DNA from: a virus
Strand: one strand, 5' to 3'
DNA length: 64,000 nt
IMG/VR virus record: IMGVR_UViG_3300026519_000001
Span: 30,262 to 94,261 of that record
Every line of letters begins with the position of its first letter. The stretch's first letter is position 1. Under the pieces are notes generated by a model. The model was not told the origin of the DNA, ran no database searches, and saw nothing but the letters and a program-made list of their open reading frames with translations. The translations under genes and the position numbers were made by a program. Positions 44,660 to 49,822 of the stretch are shown piece after piece.

Positions 44660-44764
44660 ATGAAAAAAAAGAAAAATAATAAAGTAAAAAAGGTAAGAAT
44701 AATACAAAGCAAGATTGAAAATAAAATTATACGAAAAAAAACATTAAAAAAAAGAACTAAATAA
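44660..44764 (+). CDS. Possible very basic micropeptide (34 aa)
   Basis: ATG at 44660 encodes 34 residues starting MKKKKNNKVKKV and ending KKRTK. Lys and Arg dominate, which AT/A-rich DNA can produce by chance. It precedes a perfect hairpin and the tRNA cluster, with no overlap of other genes. A real nucleic-acid-binding peptide is possible but not supported beyond the open frame. Confidence 0.3.
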   Translation: MKKKKNNKVKKVRIIQSKIENKIIRKKTLKKRTK

Positions 44765-44884
44765 TTAGGAATTAACAGAATAAAATATTAATATTGCACA
44801 ATGATTAAAATATACCAACATAATACACCTGAACATAGCCCTGCGAATAGCAAGGATGACTTTATGTGTGGGTGATGTTTTACC

Positions 44885-44941
44885 ATTATTCATAAAAAAA
44901 TCCTTTCTAGATTGAATAGAAAGGATTTTTTTATGAATAAT
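44885..44941. terminator. 25-bp perfect hairpin, bidirectional terminator candidate
   Basis: Bases 44885-44909 and 44917-44941 are perfectly complementary over 25 bp with a 7-base loop. The inner part reads AAAAAAATCC...GGATTTTTTT, which would give a T-run after the stem in either direction. The stem ends directly before tRNA-Pro. It may end transcription entering from the left, or protect or release the 5' end of the tRNA transcript. Confidence 0.65.
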
Positions 44942-44943
44942 AT

Positions 44944-45017
44944 CTAGGTACGATCCATTGGTGTGGTTGCCTCACTTGGAATGAGGATTATTAAAGGTTC
45001 GAATCCTTTTACTTAGA
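44944..45017 (+). tRNA. tRNA-Pro (TGG)
   Basis: The acceptor stem CTAGGTA/TACTTAG pairs over 7 bp (one G-T), with discriminator A. The anticodon arm CCTCA-CTTGGAA-TGAGG gives TGG, and the T arm is AAAGG-TTCGAAT-CCTTT. CCA is not encoded. It is the first of four closely spaced plus-strand tRNAs. Confidence 0.88.
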
Positions 45018-45023
45018 CTAAAT

Positions 45024-45095
45024 GTTCCCATCGTCTAATGGTTAGGACGTTAGCTTTTCAAGCTAAAGATCAGAGTTCAATCCTCTGTGGGAATA
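45024..45095 (+). tRNA. tRNA-Glu (TTC)
   Basis: Acceptor GTTCCCA/TGGGAAT pairs with one G-T at the first position; discriminator is A. The anticodon arm TTAGC-TTTTCAA-GCTAA gives TTC, and the T arm is CAGAG-TTCAATC-CTCTG. It lies six bases after tRNA-Pro. Confidence 0.9.
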
Positions 45096-45101
45096 CTATA
45101 A

Positions 45102-45174
45102 TGAGGAATAGCACAACTGGTAGTGCATCAGATTTTGATTCTGAAGATTGTAAGTTCGAATCTTGCTTCCTCAT
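45102..45174 (+). tRNA. tRNA-Gln (TTG)
   Basis: Acceptor TGAGGAA/TTCCTCA is a perfect 7-bp stem, with discriminator T. The anticodon arm TCAGA-TTTTGAT-TCTGA gives TTG, and the T arm is GTAAG-TTCGAAT-CTTGC. It lies six bases after tRNA-Glu. Confidence 0.88.
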
Positions 45175-45180
45175 CACATC

Positions 45181-45251
45181 CCTCCTATAGTTCAATGGTA
45201 GAATATCTGCTTGTGATGCAGAAGATGTGGATTCGAATTCCACTAGGTTGA
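45181..45251 (+). tRNA. tRNA-His (GTG) with imperfect acceptor stem
   Basis: The anticodon arm TCTGC-TTGTGAT-GCAGA gives GTG, the T arm is GTGGA-TTCGAAT-TCCAC, and the D arm is normal. The acceptor arms CCTCCTA and TAGGTTG pair at only five of seven positions, with C-T and T-T mismatches at positions 2 and 3. Either it is repaired or tolerated, or the gene is decaying. Confidence 0.75.
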
Positions 45252-45258
45252 CATTGAA

Positions 45259-45291
45259 ACATTAAACTATTTACTATTAATAGTTTAATGT
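45259..45291 (+). terminator. Hairpin ending the tRNA cluster
   Basis: acattaaactatt (45259-45271) and aatagtttaatgt (45279-45291) form a 13-bp perfect stem with a 7-base loop, eight bases after tRNA-His. No strong T-run follows, so it may mark the processed 3' end or a weak terminator of the tRNA transcript. Confidence 0.55.
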
Positions 45292-45814
45292 CTTATCGGT
45301 CTTTTCGCAATTGCAATAATAACATCTCTCACAATATATACTACCATAGAACATTGTATTAATGTTGCAAGTATATAAGATAAAGACTTTATAGTATACA
45401 TTATTATATTATATATATGTGTATCCATCGTTTTTATATGCAATATAATCAAATAATTGCCAAAAACAAATTTTACTGGCGTATTTTTGAAACATTAATA
45501 ATAATTATAAATAATTGCCTTTAATACATACCAATATAAAATTTTTGCTATTTTTTTAAAAACTTTTTGTAAGCAAAGTGTAATTAGTTATTCTAAAATT
45601 GCCACCCCCCCCAACCCCCCACATTCATATAATATGTTTATTTTACTTTATTCTATTTAAAAAAAATTACTGCGTGTAAGGTAGGGTGTAGGAACTATAT
45701 AAACACCCCCACCCCTTTCCAAAATTGGGATATACCCCCTCTTGTTAATCAATCAGTTTATTCCAAATAATATTGCAATATTCAATCTAAGATCAAGCAG
45801 TTTATACAAAGCTT
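45292..45814. other. 523-base gene-free region, possible origin or control region
   Basis: No plausible gene was found on either strand. The left part is extremely AT-rich with TATAT runs. A TATTTTTG box at 45482-45489 has a TTG 22 bases upstream, slightly too far for a good promoter. Around 45603-45621 are two C runs of eight and six (ACCCCCCCCAACCCCCCAC), and more C/G runs follow near 45700-45740. An AT-rich stretch beside C-tracts between the two genome arms could be an origin or the early promoter region, but nothing proves it. Confidence 0.4.
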
Positions 45815-46249
45815 ATGAATAATACACAAATCAATCTCACAAAACCTCTTGTATTACTTTACAAAGAATACACAAATTCATTACTTAAAACCTCTTGTGT
45901 TACCGTACAGTACACAAATTCATTATCTAACCATAGTATTGGTGGTAATATTGCCACATCATCTCAATTAATTATTATGAACAAGAATTCAATAATCAAA
46001 ATATCTGTAATCAAAGAAGCAACTGAGAAGGGGTTTCAAACATTACAGTGTAGTGTGTCTAATGGATTTGCTGTTAATAGCAAGCCTACATACATACTAT
46101 CAACACCAGAAGCTATTAAAGCTGCGGAATTAGTAGAAGGTATGGACATATCTGAAATGGTTCACAAAATGGACATGAAAGAAACTACTACTAAAAGCAT
46201 TGATACTTCAACTGGCGAGGAGTTTGAATTTAACTGGTTAACAGTTTAG
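45815..46249 (+). CDS. First protein gene of the rightward arm, unknown (144 aa)
   Basis: The 144-residue protein is Ser/Thr/Asn-rich and beta-like at first (VTVQYTNSLSNHS, SSQLIIMNKNSIIKISVI) and acidic-helical at the end (EAIKAAELVEGMDISEMVHKMDMKETT). It has no signal or membrane segment and no recognised family. Being the first gene of the early arm, it could act early against the host, but this is positional inference only. A terminator-like RNA element overlaps its stop. Confidence 0.65.
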   Translation: MNNTQINLTKPLVLLYKEYTNSLLKTSCVTVQYTNSLSNHSIGGNIATSSQLIIMNKNSIIKISVIKEATEKGFQTLQCSVSNGFAVNSKPTYILSTPEAIKAAELVEGMDISEMVHKMDMKETTTKSIDTSTGEEFEFNWLTV

Positions 46250-46305
46250 TTAGCAAGGGGAGAAATCCTCTTGTTTTCATTTGTTTTATTTTAAATAAGC
46301 TAACT
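46248..46305 (+). ncRNA. Nested-stem RNA element / terminator after first early gene
   Basis: An inner hairpin pairs CAAGGGGA (46254-46261) with TCCTCTTG (46266-46273), one G-T, with a GAAA-type loop, and is followed by a T-rich stretch, so it looks like an intrinsic terminator. An outer stem AGTTAGC (46248-46254) with GCTAACT (46299-46305) can enclose it. The inner and outer stems share one base, so they are partly alternative. Confidence 0.5.
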
Positions 46306-46340
46306 TTATATAAAGAAGTTGTAATTATTAATTAATTATC

Positions 46341-46514
46341 ATGACTAAAAAGAAATTCATTAATCAGATGTTAAGATTAGGTATTGAGTTATCATCAACA
46401 ACTAATGTAGTTGAGAATGATATTATTATTGAGGCTGCTAAAATACTTCATAATAACTATATTAGAAATCTCACTATTTCTGATTTGGCTAAGTATCATA
46501 AAGAAGAACTTTAA
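46341..46514 (+). CDS. Short helical protein (57 aa)
   Basis: ATG at 46341 encodes MTKKKFINQMLRLGIELSS and ends DLAKYHKEEL. It is helical and charged and lacks a membrane segment. The start is preceded by an AT-rich leader (TTAATTATC), the usual context here. No family is recognised. It was too short for automatic listing and was translated by hand. Confidence 0.6.
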   Translation: MTKKKFINQMLRLGIELSSTTNVVENDIIIEAAKILHNNYIRNLTISDLAKYHKEEL

Positions 46515-46526
46515 TAACTTAATATT

Positions 46527-46619
46527 ATGAAAAAATTAATTGAACCAGTAATGCTATTCATTGGAATAGTATTACTATTATTGTATGTTATTAGTATTGC
46601 GCAACTTATATTAATGTAA
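46527..46619 (+). CDS. Single-helix membrane micropeptide (30 aa)
   Basis: ATG at 46527 gives MKKLIEPVMLFIGIVLLLL followed by YVISIAQLILM. Almost the whole peptide is one membrane helix with a charged start. It lies 12 bases after the previous gene. Micropeptides of this kind recur in this region; some phages use them to alter the host membrane. Function unknown. Confidence 0.5.
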   Translation: MKKLIEPVMLFIGIVLLLLYVISIAQLILM

Positions 46620-46662
46620 GTTGTTCCTTATATATAGGAGTAATAAACTTAAATTTAACATT

Positions 46663-46764
46663 ATGGATGATGAAACAGCTTTTTTAAAAAAACTAATTAG
46701 AAATGCAATACTGTTTATTGTATGGATTTATTTATGCACTCAAATTAGTGGATGTAGATTATAG
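46663..46764 (+). CDS. Small membrane peptide with terminal Cys (33 aa)
   Basis: ATG at 46663 gives MDDETAFLKKLIRNAILFIV, then WIYLCTQISGCRL. One hydrophobic helix covers about residues 13-25. It precedes an RNA-like element. The call rests on the open frame and the similar peptides nearby. Confidence 0.45.
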   Translation: MDDETAFLKKLIRNAILFIVWIYLCTQISGCRL

Positions 46765-46781
46765 TAATGACTTTTTTATAT

Positions 46782-46877
46782 CTAATTTAGTATTTGCAAT
46801 CTGTAAATATATAATTTTGAAAGACTATGGTCTGATTAGCCATTGACTATTTAAAATTAATGACAAATACTAATTAG
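46782..46877 (+). ncRNA. Structured RNA element with long closing stem (96 nt)
   Basis: CTAATTTAGTATTTG (46782-46796) pairs with CAAATACTAATTAG (46864-46877) over 14 bp with a single bulge. The 67-base interior has no good ORF and can make a smaller hairpin around ATGGTCTGATTAGCCAT. It lies between two micro-genes, 17 bases after the 33-aa ORF and 35 bases before the 45-aa ORF. No known RNA family was recognised. Confidence 0.5.
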
Positions 46878-46912
46878 GTATAAAGAAGTGTTTACTATTA
46901 ATACTTAAAAAT

Positions 46913-47050
46913 ATGGAAGAATCAAATAAATTATCTTATGAAGAATGGTATGCACTCTTTGAAGATGAAATAAATATAGAACTTGCAGAAATAGGTGCAA
47001 CTAGAGAATTAGAATTTGAATTGAGATATGAAAAGTATTTAGATATATAA
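46913..47050 (+). CDS. Short acidic protein (45 aa)
   Basis: ATG at 46913 gives MEESNKLSYEEWYALFEDE and ends RYEKYLDI. It is strongly acidic and helical, unlike the membrane peptides beside it. It lies between two RNA-like elements. No family is recognised. Confidence 0.55.
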   Translation: MEESNKLSYEEWYALFEDEINIELAEIGATRELEFELRYEKYLDI

Positions 47051-47059
47051 GTCTAACAT

Positions 47060-47222
47060 CTAGCAAATACAAAATAAATAACAGGTAATTCTTATACCAA
47101 CAAAATAGTAAAGGTTTTTTTACTAACGTATTTAATATAAAATCCTTAAAGTTCTGTTATTTTAATTGTTAAACATATTCTATATTAATACCATGGAAAA
47201 TTATATATAACTTATTTGCTAG
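47060..47222 (+). ncRNA. Structured RNA element with nested stems (163 nt)
   Basis: The ends CTAGCAAATA (47060-47069) and TATTTGCTAG (47213-47222) are perfectly complementary over 10 bp. Inside, AAATAACAG (47076-47084) pairs perfectly with CTGTTATTT (47154-47162), and TAGTAAA...TTTACTA forms a third hairpin. Nested perfect stems over 160 bases without a gene point to a folded transcript. It begins nine bases after the 45-aa ORF. Confidence 0.55.
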
Positions 47223-47271
47223 CAATAAAAGTTGACTCTAATATTGTCGTAAATAAGGTATTATATTAATT

Positions 47272-47357
47272 AAATAATAAATAAAGTTTCTAAGCCTCTT
47301 TGTATAAGAGCAGCATTAAAAACCAAACTGGATAGGGAGGTTCTTTATTTATTATTT
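47272..47357 (+). ncRNA. Structured RNA element with 15-bp perfect closing stem (86 nt)
   Basis: AAATAATAAATAAAG (47272-47286) is perfectly complementary to CTTTATTTATTATTT (47343-47357). The 56-base interior contains a CTCTT-TGTAT-AAGAG hairpin and a GGGAGGTT that can pair imperfectly with AAGCCTC, giving a compact multi-helix shape. No ORF fits. The shape recalls a tRNA-sized junction RNA but there is no T-arm. Confidence 0.55.
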
Positions 47358-47391
47358 TTACTAATTATAAGTTATTAACATTGTGGATAAC

Positions 47392-47400
47392 TTGTTGGTA
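47392..47400 (-). promoter_or_regulatory. Single DnaA-box-like site
   Basis: TGTGGATAA is an exact match to the complement of the DnaA consensus TTATCCACA. It lies in the 176-base gap before the 77-aa gene, next to TTGGTAACTT. One isolated 9-mer can occur by chance, so origin function is weakly supported. Confidence 0.3.
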
Positions 47401-47533
47401 ACTTAGTAAATGTGTTGTTTAGAGTTAATTGAGTGGGTTTATTAGGGGTTAGGTATCAACATCCCACACCTTCAACCTCAACAAAATTATCAATTTCAAC
47501 CACATATCATTAAAAACTATAACACTAAACACT

Positions 47534-47767
47534 ATGAAAGGAACATTAAAAAAATGTATTATAGCAAAATACGATAAAACAATTAAAGAGCCACCATACT
47601 TAACTATCAAAATTAACGAAATAGAAGTATTAGAGCCTAAAGAAGATGATTTAGGTAGTTTATTTGCTAAAATATTAAAGCAAGCCTGTATAGATAAGGG
47701 ATATATTTTTAAATTCTATACTTTAAGTAGAGAAAAGAATTTTGATTATGAAATTGTAGTTTATTAA
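47534..47767 (+). CDS. Hypothetical protein (77 aa)
   Basis: The 77-residue product has a beta start (KCIIAKYDKTIKEPPYLTIKINEIEVL), an acidic turn, and a helix (LFAKILKQACIDKGY). The preceding 70 bases are C/A-rich (AACATCCCACACCTTCAACC), unusual in this genome. It lies 12 bases before the KH-domain gene and may be co-expressed with it. No family recognised. Confidence 0.6.
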   Translation: MKGTLKKCIIAKYDKTIKEPPYLTIKINEIEVLEPKEDDLGSLFAKILKQACIDKGYIFKFYTLSREKNFDYEIVVY

Positions 47768-47779
47768 CATTAAAATATC

Positions 47780-48034
47780 ATGAAACAAACAAAAGCTAAC
47801 ACTATAAAATCATTATTTGAAACTTATTTTGATGGATGTTATGGAATAGAGTCACAACCAAATACATCAAATACTTATACAATGGGAGTTTGCAAATTAA
47901 CTTTTAATAAAGATATATTAACAGTATATCTTAGAAGACCTGGATTATTAATAGGCAAGGGTGGAGAAATTATTAATGATTTAAGAAAATATTTAGGATG
48001 TAAAGTTCATATAACTGAAATAAAAAAACTTTAA
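47780..48034 (+). CDS. Small KH-domain (type II) RNA-binding protein
   Basis: The 84-residue product contains YLRRPGLLIGKGGEIINDLRK-type sequence (residues 50-70) with the GKGG loop at residues 59-62, followed by YLGCKVHITEI. The order RPGxLIGKGGxxIxxL plus a beta strand is that of the type II KH domain of ribosomal protein S3. KH domains hold single-stranded RNA or DNA in the groove by the GxxG loop. The N-terminal 45 residues are a helix and two strands, so this is essentially a stand-alone domain. It is encoded between RNA-like elements, which suggests a role with them. Confidence 0.75.
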   Translation: MKQTKANTIKSLFETYFDGCYGIESQPNTSNTYTMGVCKLTFNKDILTVYLRRPGLLIGKGGEIINDLRKYLGCKVHITEIKKL

Positions 48035-48071
48035 AGAAACTTACTTTAATAAAATAATAAATCACTTAAAC

Positions 48072-48160
48072 ACCTTGGAAATTAAATAACTGTGTAAATT
48101 GCAATAATAGTTGTTATATTTACATAGAAGAATTCACGTTCTTATATAACGTGCCAAGGT
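48072..48160 (+). ncRNA. Three-way-junction-like RNA (89 nt)
   Basis: A closing stem ACCTTGG (48072-48078) pairs with CCAAGGT (48154-48160), extended outside by AATAAAT/ATTTATT after a bulge. Inside are two hairpins: CTGTGTAAAT/ATTTACATAG (48090-48099, 48118-48127; one G-T) and CACGTT/AACGTG (48135-48140, 48148-48153), the latter stacked on the closing stem. Three coherent stems in 89 bases strongly suggest a folded RNA. It follows the KH gene by 37 bases. Confidence 0.65.
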
Positions 48161-48183
48161 ATTTATTTATTAAAAAAATCATT

Positions 48184-48270
48184 ATGGAAAGAATATCGAA
48201 AGAAGAATTTACAGGAATATTATTATTAGGAATAATAATAATATTATCATTTGTATTAATAATAACTTAA
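48184..48270 (+). CDS. Single-helix membrane micropeptide (28 aa)
   Basis: ATG at 48184 gives MERISKEEFTGILLLGIII followed by ILSFVLIIT. A charged start is followed by one membrane helix. It lies between two RNA-like elements, in the recurring pattern of this region. Function unknown. Confidence 0.5.
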   Translation: MERISKEEFTGILLLGIIIILSFVLIIT

Positions 48271-48285
48271 AATTAAGATACTAAT

Positions 48286-48335
48286 CATATAATCACTAAT
48301 GATATATTAGTAAAGAAGGAAGCTTTGATTATATG
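48286..48335 (+). ncRNA. Compact hairpin RNA element (50 nt)
   Basis: CATATAATCA (48286-48295) and TGATTATATG (48326-48335) pair perfectly over 10 bp. The interior contains a CTAAT-GATAT-ATTAG hairpin. It ends one base before the next, larger element, so they may be parts of one transcript. Confidence 0.45.
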
Positions 48336-48336
48336 T

Positions 48337-48472
48337 AAAAAACCCCCTAAAGCACGGCATATATATGAGGTGAAGAGCTTAGACACCATACTGCTTGTTA
48401 ATTATGATGATTAAAGTAATTATCTAAGAAAATTAATAGGGAATGTAAAACAAAGATCATTGGGGGTTTTTT
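48337..48472 (+). ncRNA. Structured RNA closed by A6C5/G5T6 stem (136 nt)
   Basis: AAAAAACCCCC (48337-48347) pairs with GGGGGTTTTTT (48462-48472) over 11 bp. The interior holds AGCA...TGCT-type pairing, a GGTG...CACC hairpin around AAGAGCTTAGA, and a CATATATATG palindrome. The G5T8 end could also serve as a terminator arm. No ORF occupies the stretch. This is one of the most convincing RNA candidates here. Confidence 0.6.
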
Positions 48473-48498
48473 TTAACTATAACATTAAACACTTAATC

Positions 48499-48603
48499 AT
48501 GACAATAATAACAACTATAATTTTAGTAACATTTATAATAATGTGTATATATAATATTTTAAATGATAACGATAATGATGATGATAAATTAACTTTTTAT
48601 TAA
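48499..48603 (+). CDS. Membrane micropeptide with acidic tail (34 aa)
   Basis: ATG at 48499 gives MTIITTIILVTFIIMCIYNI, then an acidic tail with DNDNDDDK and a short end. One membrane helix is predicted by eye. It sits between the A6C5-closed RNA and the next element. Confidence 0.45.
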   Translation: MTIITTIILVTFIIMCIYNILNDNDNDDDKLTFY

Positions 48604-48622
48604 TCAAAATATAAAACATTTA

Positions 48623-48798
48623 AATAATATAATATCTTCAAAGTATAACTTCAAATTAGCGAGTGAAACAGATTTGTAATAATTGGAAGTAATTACCATT
48701 TATGTCACAAATAGAATACAGATACCCTGCTCTTTAGTGCACTAAAACAGGTCATGCTTAATTAACATGAGTTAAAATATCAGAGATATAATATTATT
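48623..48798 (+). ncRNA. Large structured RNA candidate (176 nt)
   Basis: AATAATATAATATCT (48623-48637) pairs with AGATATAATATTATT (48784-48798) at 14 of 15 positions. The interior contains the CATGCTTAATTAACATG palindrome and CTGC..GCA-like short stems. No gene fits. AT-rich stems can arise by chance, so the length of the match is the main support. Confidence 0.45.
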
Positions 48799-48871
48799 TA
48801 TTTAAGTATCAAATAATGCTTTAAAATTTACTACTAAGCAGAGAAGTTTTTAAAGATGTAATCAAATAAAT

Positions 48872-48967
48872 AATAAGGTGCTTGATACGTAGAGCTGAAG
48901 TATAATGATTAATTATCTACGTTGTAGAAAGCAAGCTAAGTGTACAGTTTTAACAGTCAGCCTTATT
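48872..48967 (+). ncRNA. Nested-helix RNA element (96 nt)
   Basis: Three nested perfect stems are visible: AATAAGG/CCTTATT (48872-48878, 48961-48967), GCTTG/CAAGC (48880-48884, 48932-48936) and ACGTAG/CTACGT (48887-48892, 48917-48922). The order and spacing are consistent with one folded transcript. Mixed-composition stems make chance less likely than for pure AT stems. Confidence 0.55.
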
Positions 48968-49024
48968 TTAAAACAACTCCAAAACATTGAGGAGTATAAA
49001 GAATATACTAATAGAAATATTAGA

Positions 49025-49100
49025 TGTGTTATAGCCTTGAGAAAGCTATGCAAGGTGAAATTAATAAATTAAGTTAACTAGACTTGCTTATCATAACACA
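49025..49100 (+). ncRNA. Nested-helix RNA element (76 nt)
   Basis: TGTGTTAT (49025-49032) pairs with ATAACACA (49093-49100), enclosing CCTTG/CAAGG (49035-49039, 49051-49055). The rest of the interior is AT-rich. The element lies in the gene-free stretch 48,604-49,270 together with its neighbours. Confidence 0.45.
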
Positions 49101-49129
49101 AATTAGTTCTCAGCAAGTACTAAATTTAG

Positions 49130-49167
49130 CATATAATTACAAAAGAAGAAATGACTTCAATTATATG
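49130..49167 (+). ncRNA. Hairpin element (38 nt)
   Basis: CATATAATT (49130-49138) and AATTATATG (49159-49167) pair over 9 bp around an inner GAAG-AAATGA-CTTC hairpin. A further hairpin TCTAG-TCTAAG-CTAGA follows at about 49192-49207. The remaining bases to 49,270 hold no gene. Confidence 0.4.
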
Positions 49168-49270
49168 AAACTAATCATTTGATATTCTAGTCTAAGCTAG
49201 ATATAATAAGTGACCTTAATAGATAAAGCTAAAGGTGCTAATAACAATTAAACAATTAAACTAAAATAAT

Positions 49271-49504
49271 ATGAAAAAAATTAAATTATTATTTATAATG
49301 TTATTATTAATAATATCTATTGGATGTAAAGTAAGAAGTATAGGATTTAAAAACAAGTATAAATTTACTATTCGAGTAGATAATATGAGATTTCATACAA
49401 ATAATTTAAAAGTTGAAGAATCAGTTTTACACTTTATTGACAAATCTGGAAAAAGTTATCATATTCCAACTGTTAATATTGAATATATTAAAGAAAATTA
49501 TTAA
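49271..49504 (+). CDS. Small lipoprotein (77 aa)
   Basis: The N-terminus MKKIKLLFIMLLLIISIGC is a lipoprotein signal with the lipidated Cys at residue 19. The mature part of about 58 residues is basic then beta-like (YKFTIRVDNMRF, YHIPTVNIEYI). It could sit in the inner or outer membrane and may affect superinfection. It lies at the end of the RNA-rich zone. Confidence 0.65.
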   Translation: MKKIKLLFIMLLLIISIGCKVRSIGFKNKYKFTIRVDNMRFHTNNLKVEESVLHFIDKSGKSYHIPTVNIEYIKENY

Positions 49505-49615
49505 ATGAAAAATAAAAAAACATATAATATAGGGAGATGGTTAAATTATGGAATAGTATTATTAATAATAATTTTAATAATATTTTTAACTCATTTTATA
49601 ATTACAATTATATAA
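49505..49615 (+). CDS. Membrane micropeptide (36 aa)
   Basis: ATG at 49505 directly follows the stop of the lipoprotein gene and gives MKNKKTYNIGRWLNYGIVLL, then a hydrophobic stretch of Ile and Leu. One membrane helix with a basic N-terminus is visible. Tight spacing to the lipoprotein suggests co-translation. Confidence 0.5.
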   Translation: MKNKKTYNIGRWLNYGIVLLIIILIIFLTHFIITII

Positions 49616-49643
49616 TATTTATTACAATTTAAACAATAAAATT

Positions 49644-49721
49644 ATGACACCATTTTATATAGTGATAACAATAGCAATAGTTGGAGTAATGAGAATTATT
49701 CAAACTGCATTAAAAAGATGA
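49644..49721 (+). CDS. Membrane micropeptide (25 aa)
   Basis: ATG at 49644 encodes MTPFYIVITIAIVGVMRII and ends QTALKR. It is one hydrophobic helix with a basic end. A hairpin (49735-49757) follows the stop. Confidence 0.4.
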   Translation: MTPFYIVITIAIVGVMRIIQTALKR

Positions 49722-49734
49722 TTTTTCATAATGT

Positions 49735-49757
49735 AATAAAAGAAACTTTCTTTTATT
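49735..49757 (+). terminator. Terminator-like hairpin
   Basis: AATAAAAGA (49735-49743) pairs perfectly with TCTTTTATT (49749-49757) around a 5-base loop, with T-rich sequence after it. It likely separates the micropeptide genes from the HD-domain gene. Confidence 0.55.
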
Positions 49758-49781
49758 AATTTTAAAATTATTCTTTCTTTT

Positions 49782-49813
49782 ATTTTAACATTTTAACATT
49801 TTAACATTTTAAC
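49782..49813 (+). repeat. Four tandem ATTTTAAC repeats
   Basis: The 8-mer ATTTTAAC occurs four times without a break (49782-49813), ten bases before the ATG of the HD-domain gene. It could be a protein-binding or translation-control tract, or simple slippage. Copy number may vary between isolates. Confidence 0.8.
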
Positions 49814-49822
49814 ATTGAAATT

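Noticed and set aside
45601-45625. Short C-run repeats as a CRISPR array
   Set aside because: There are no regular repeats and spacers and no cas genes in the window.
46795-46830. Promoter from TTG and TAATTTTG near 46,795-46,820
   Set aside because: The spacing between the elements is about 15 bases, too short for the Bacteroidota consensus, and both lie inside a structured element.
47392-47400. Replication origin based on the single DnaA-box-like 9-mer
   Set aside because: A single box without a cluster or an adjoining unwinding region is not enough; it is kept only as a low-confidence site.
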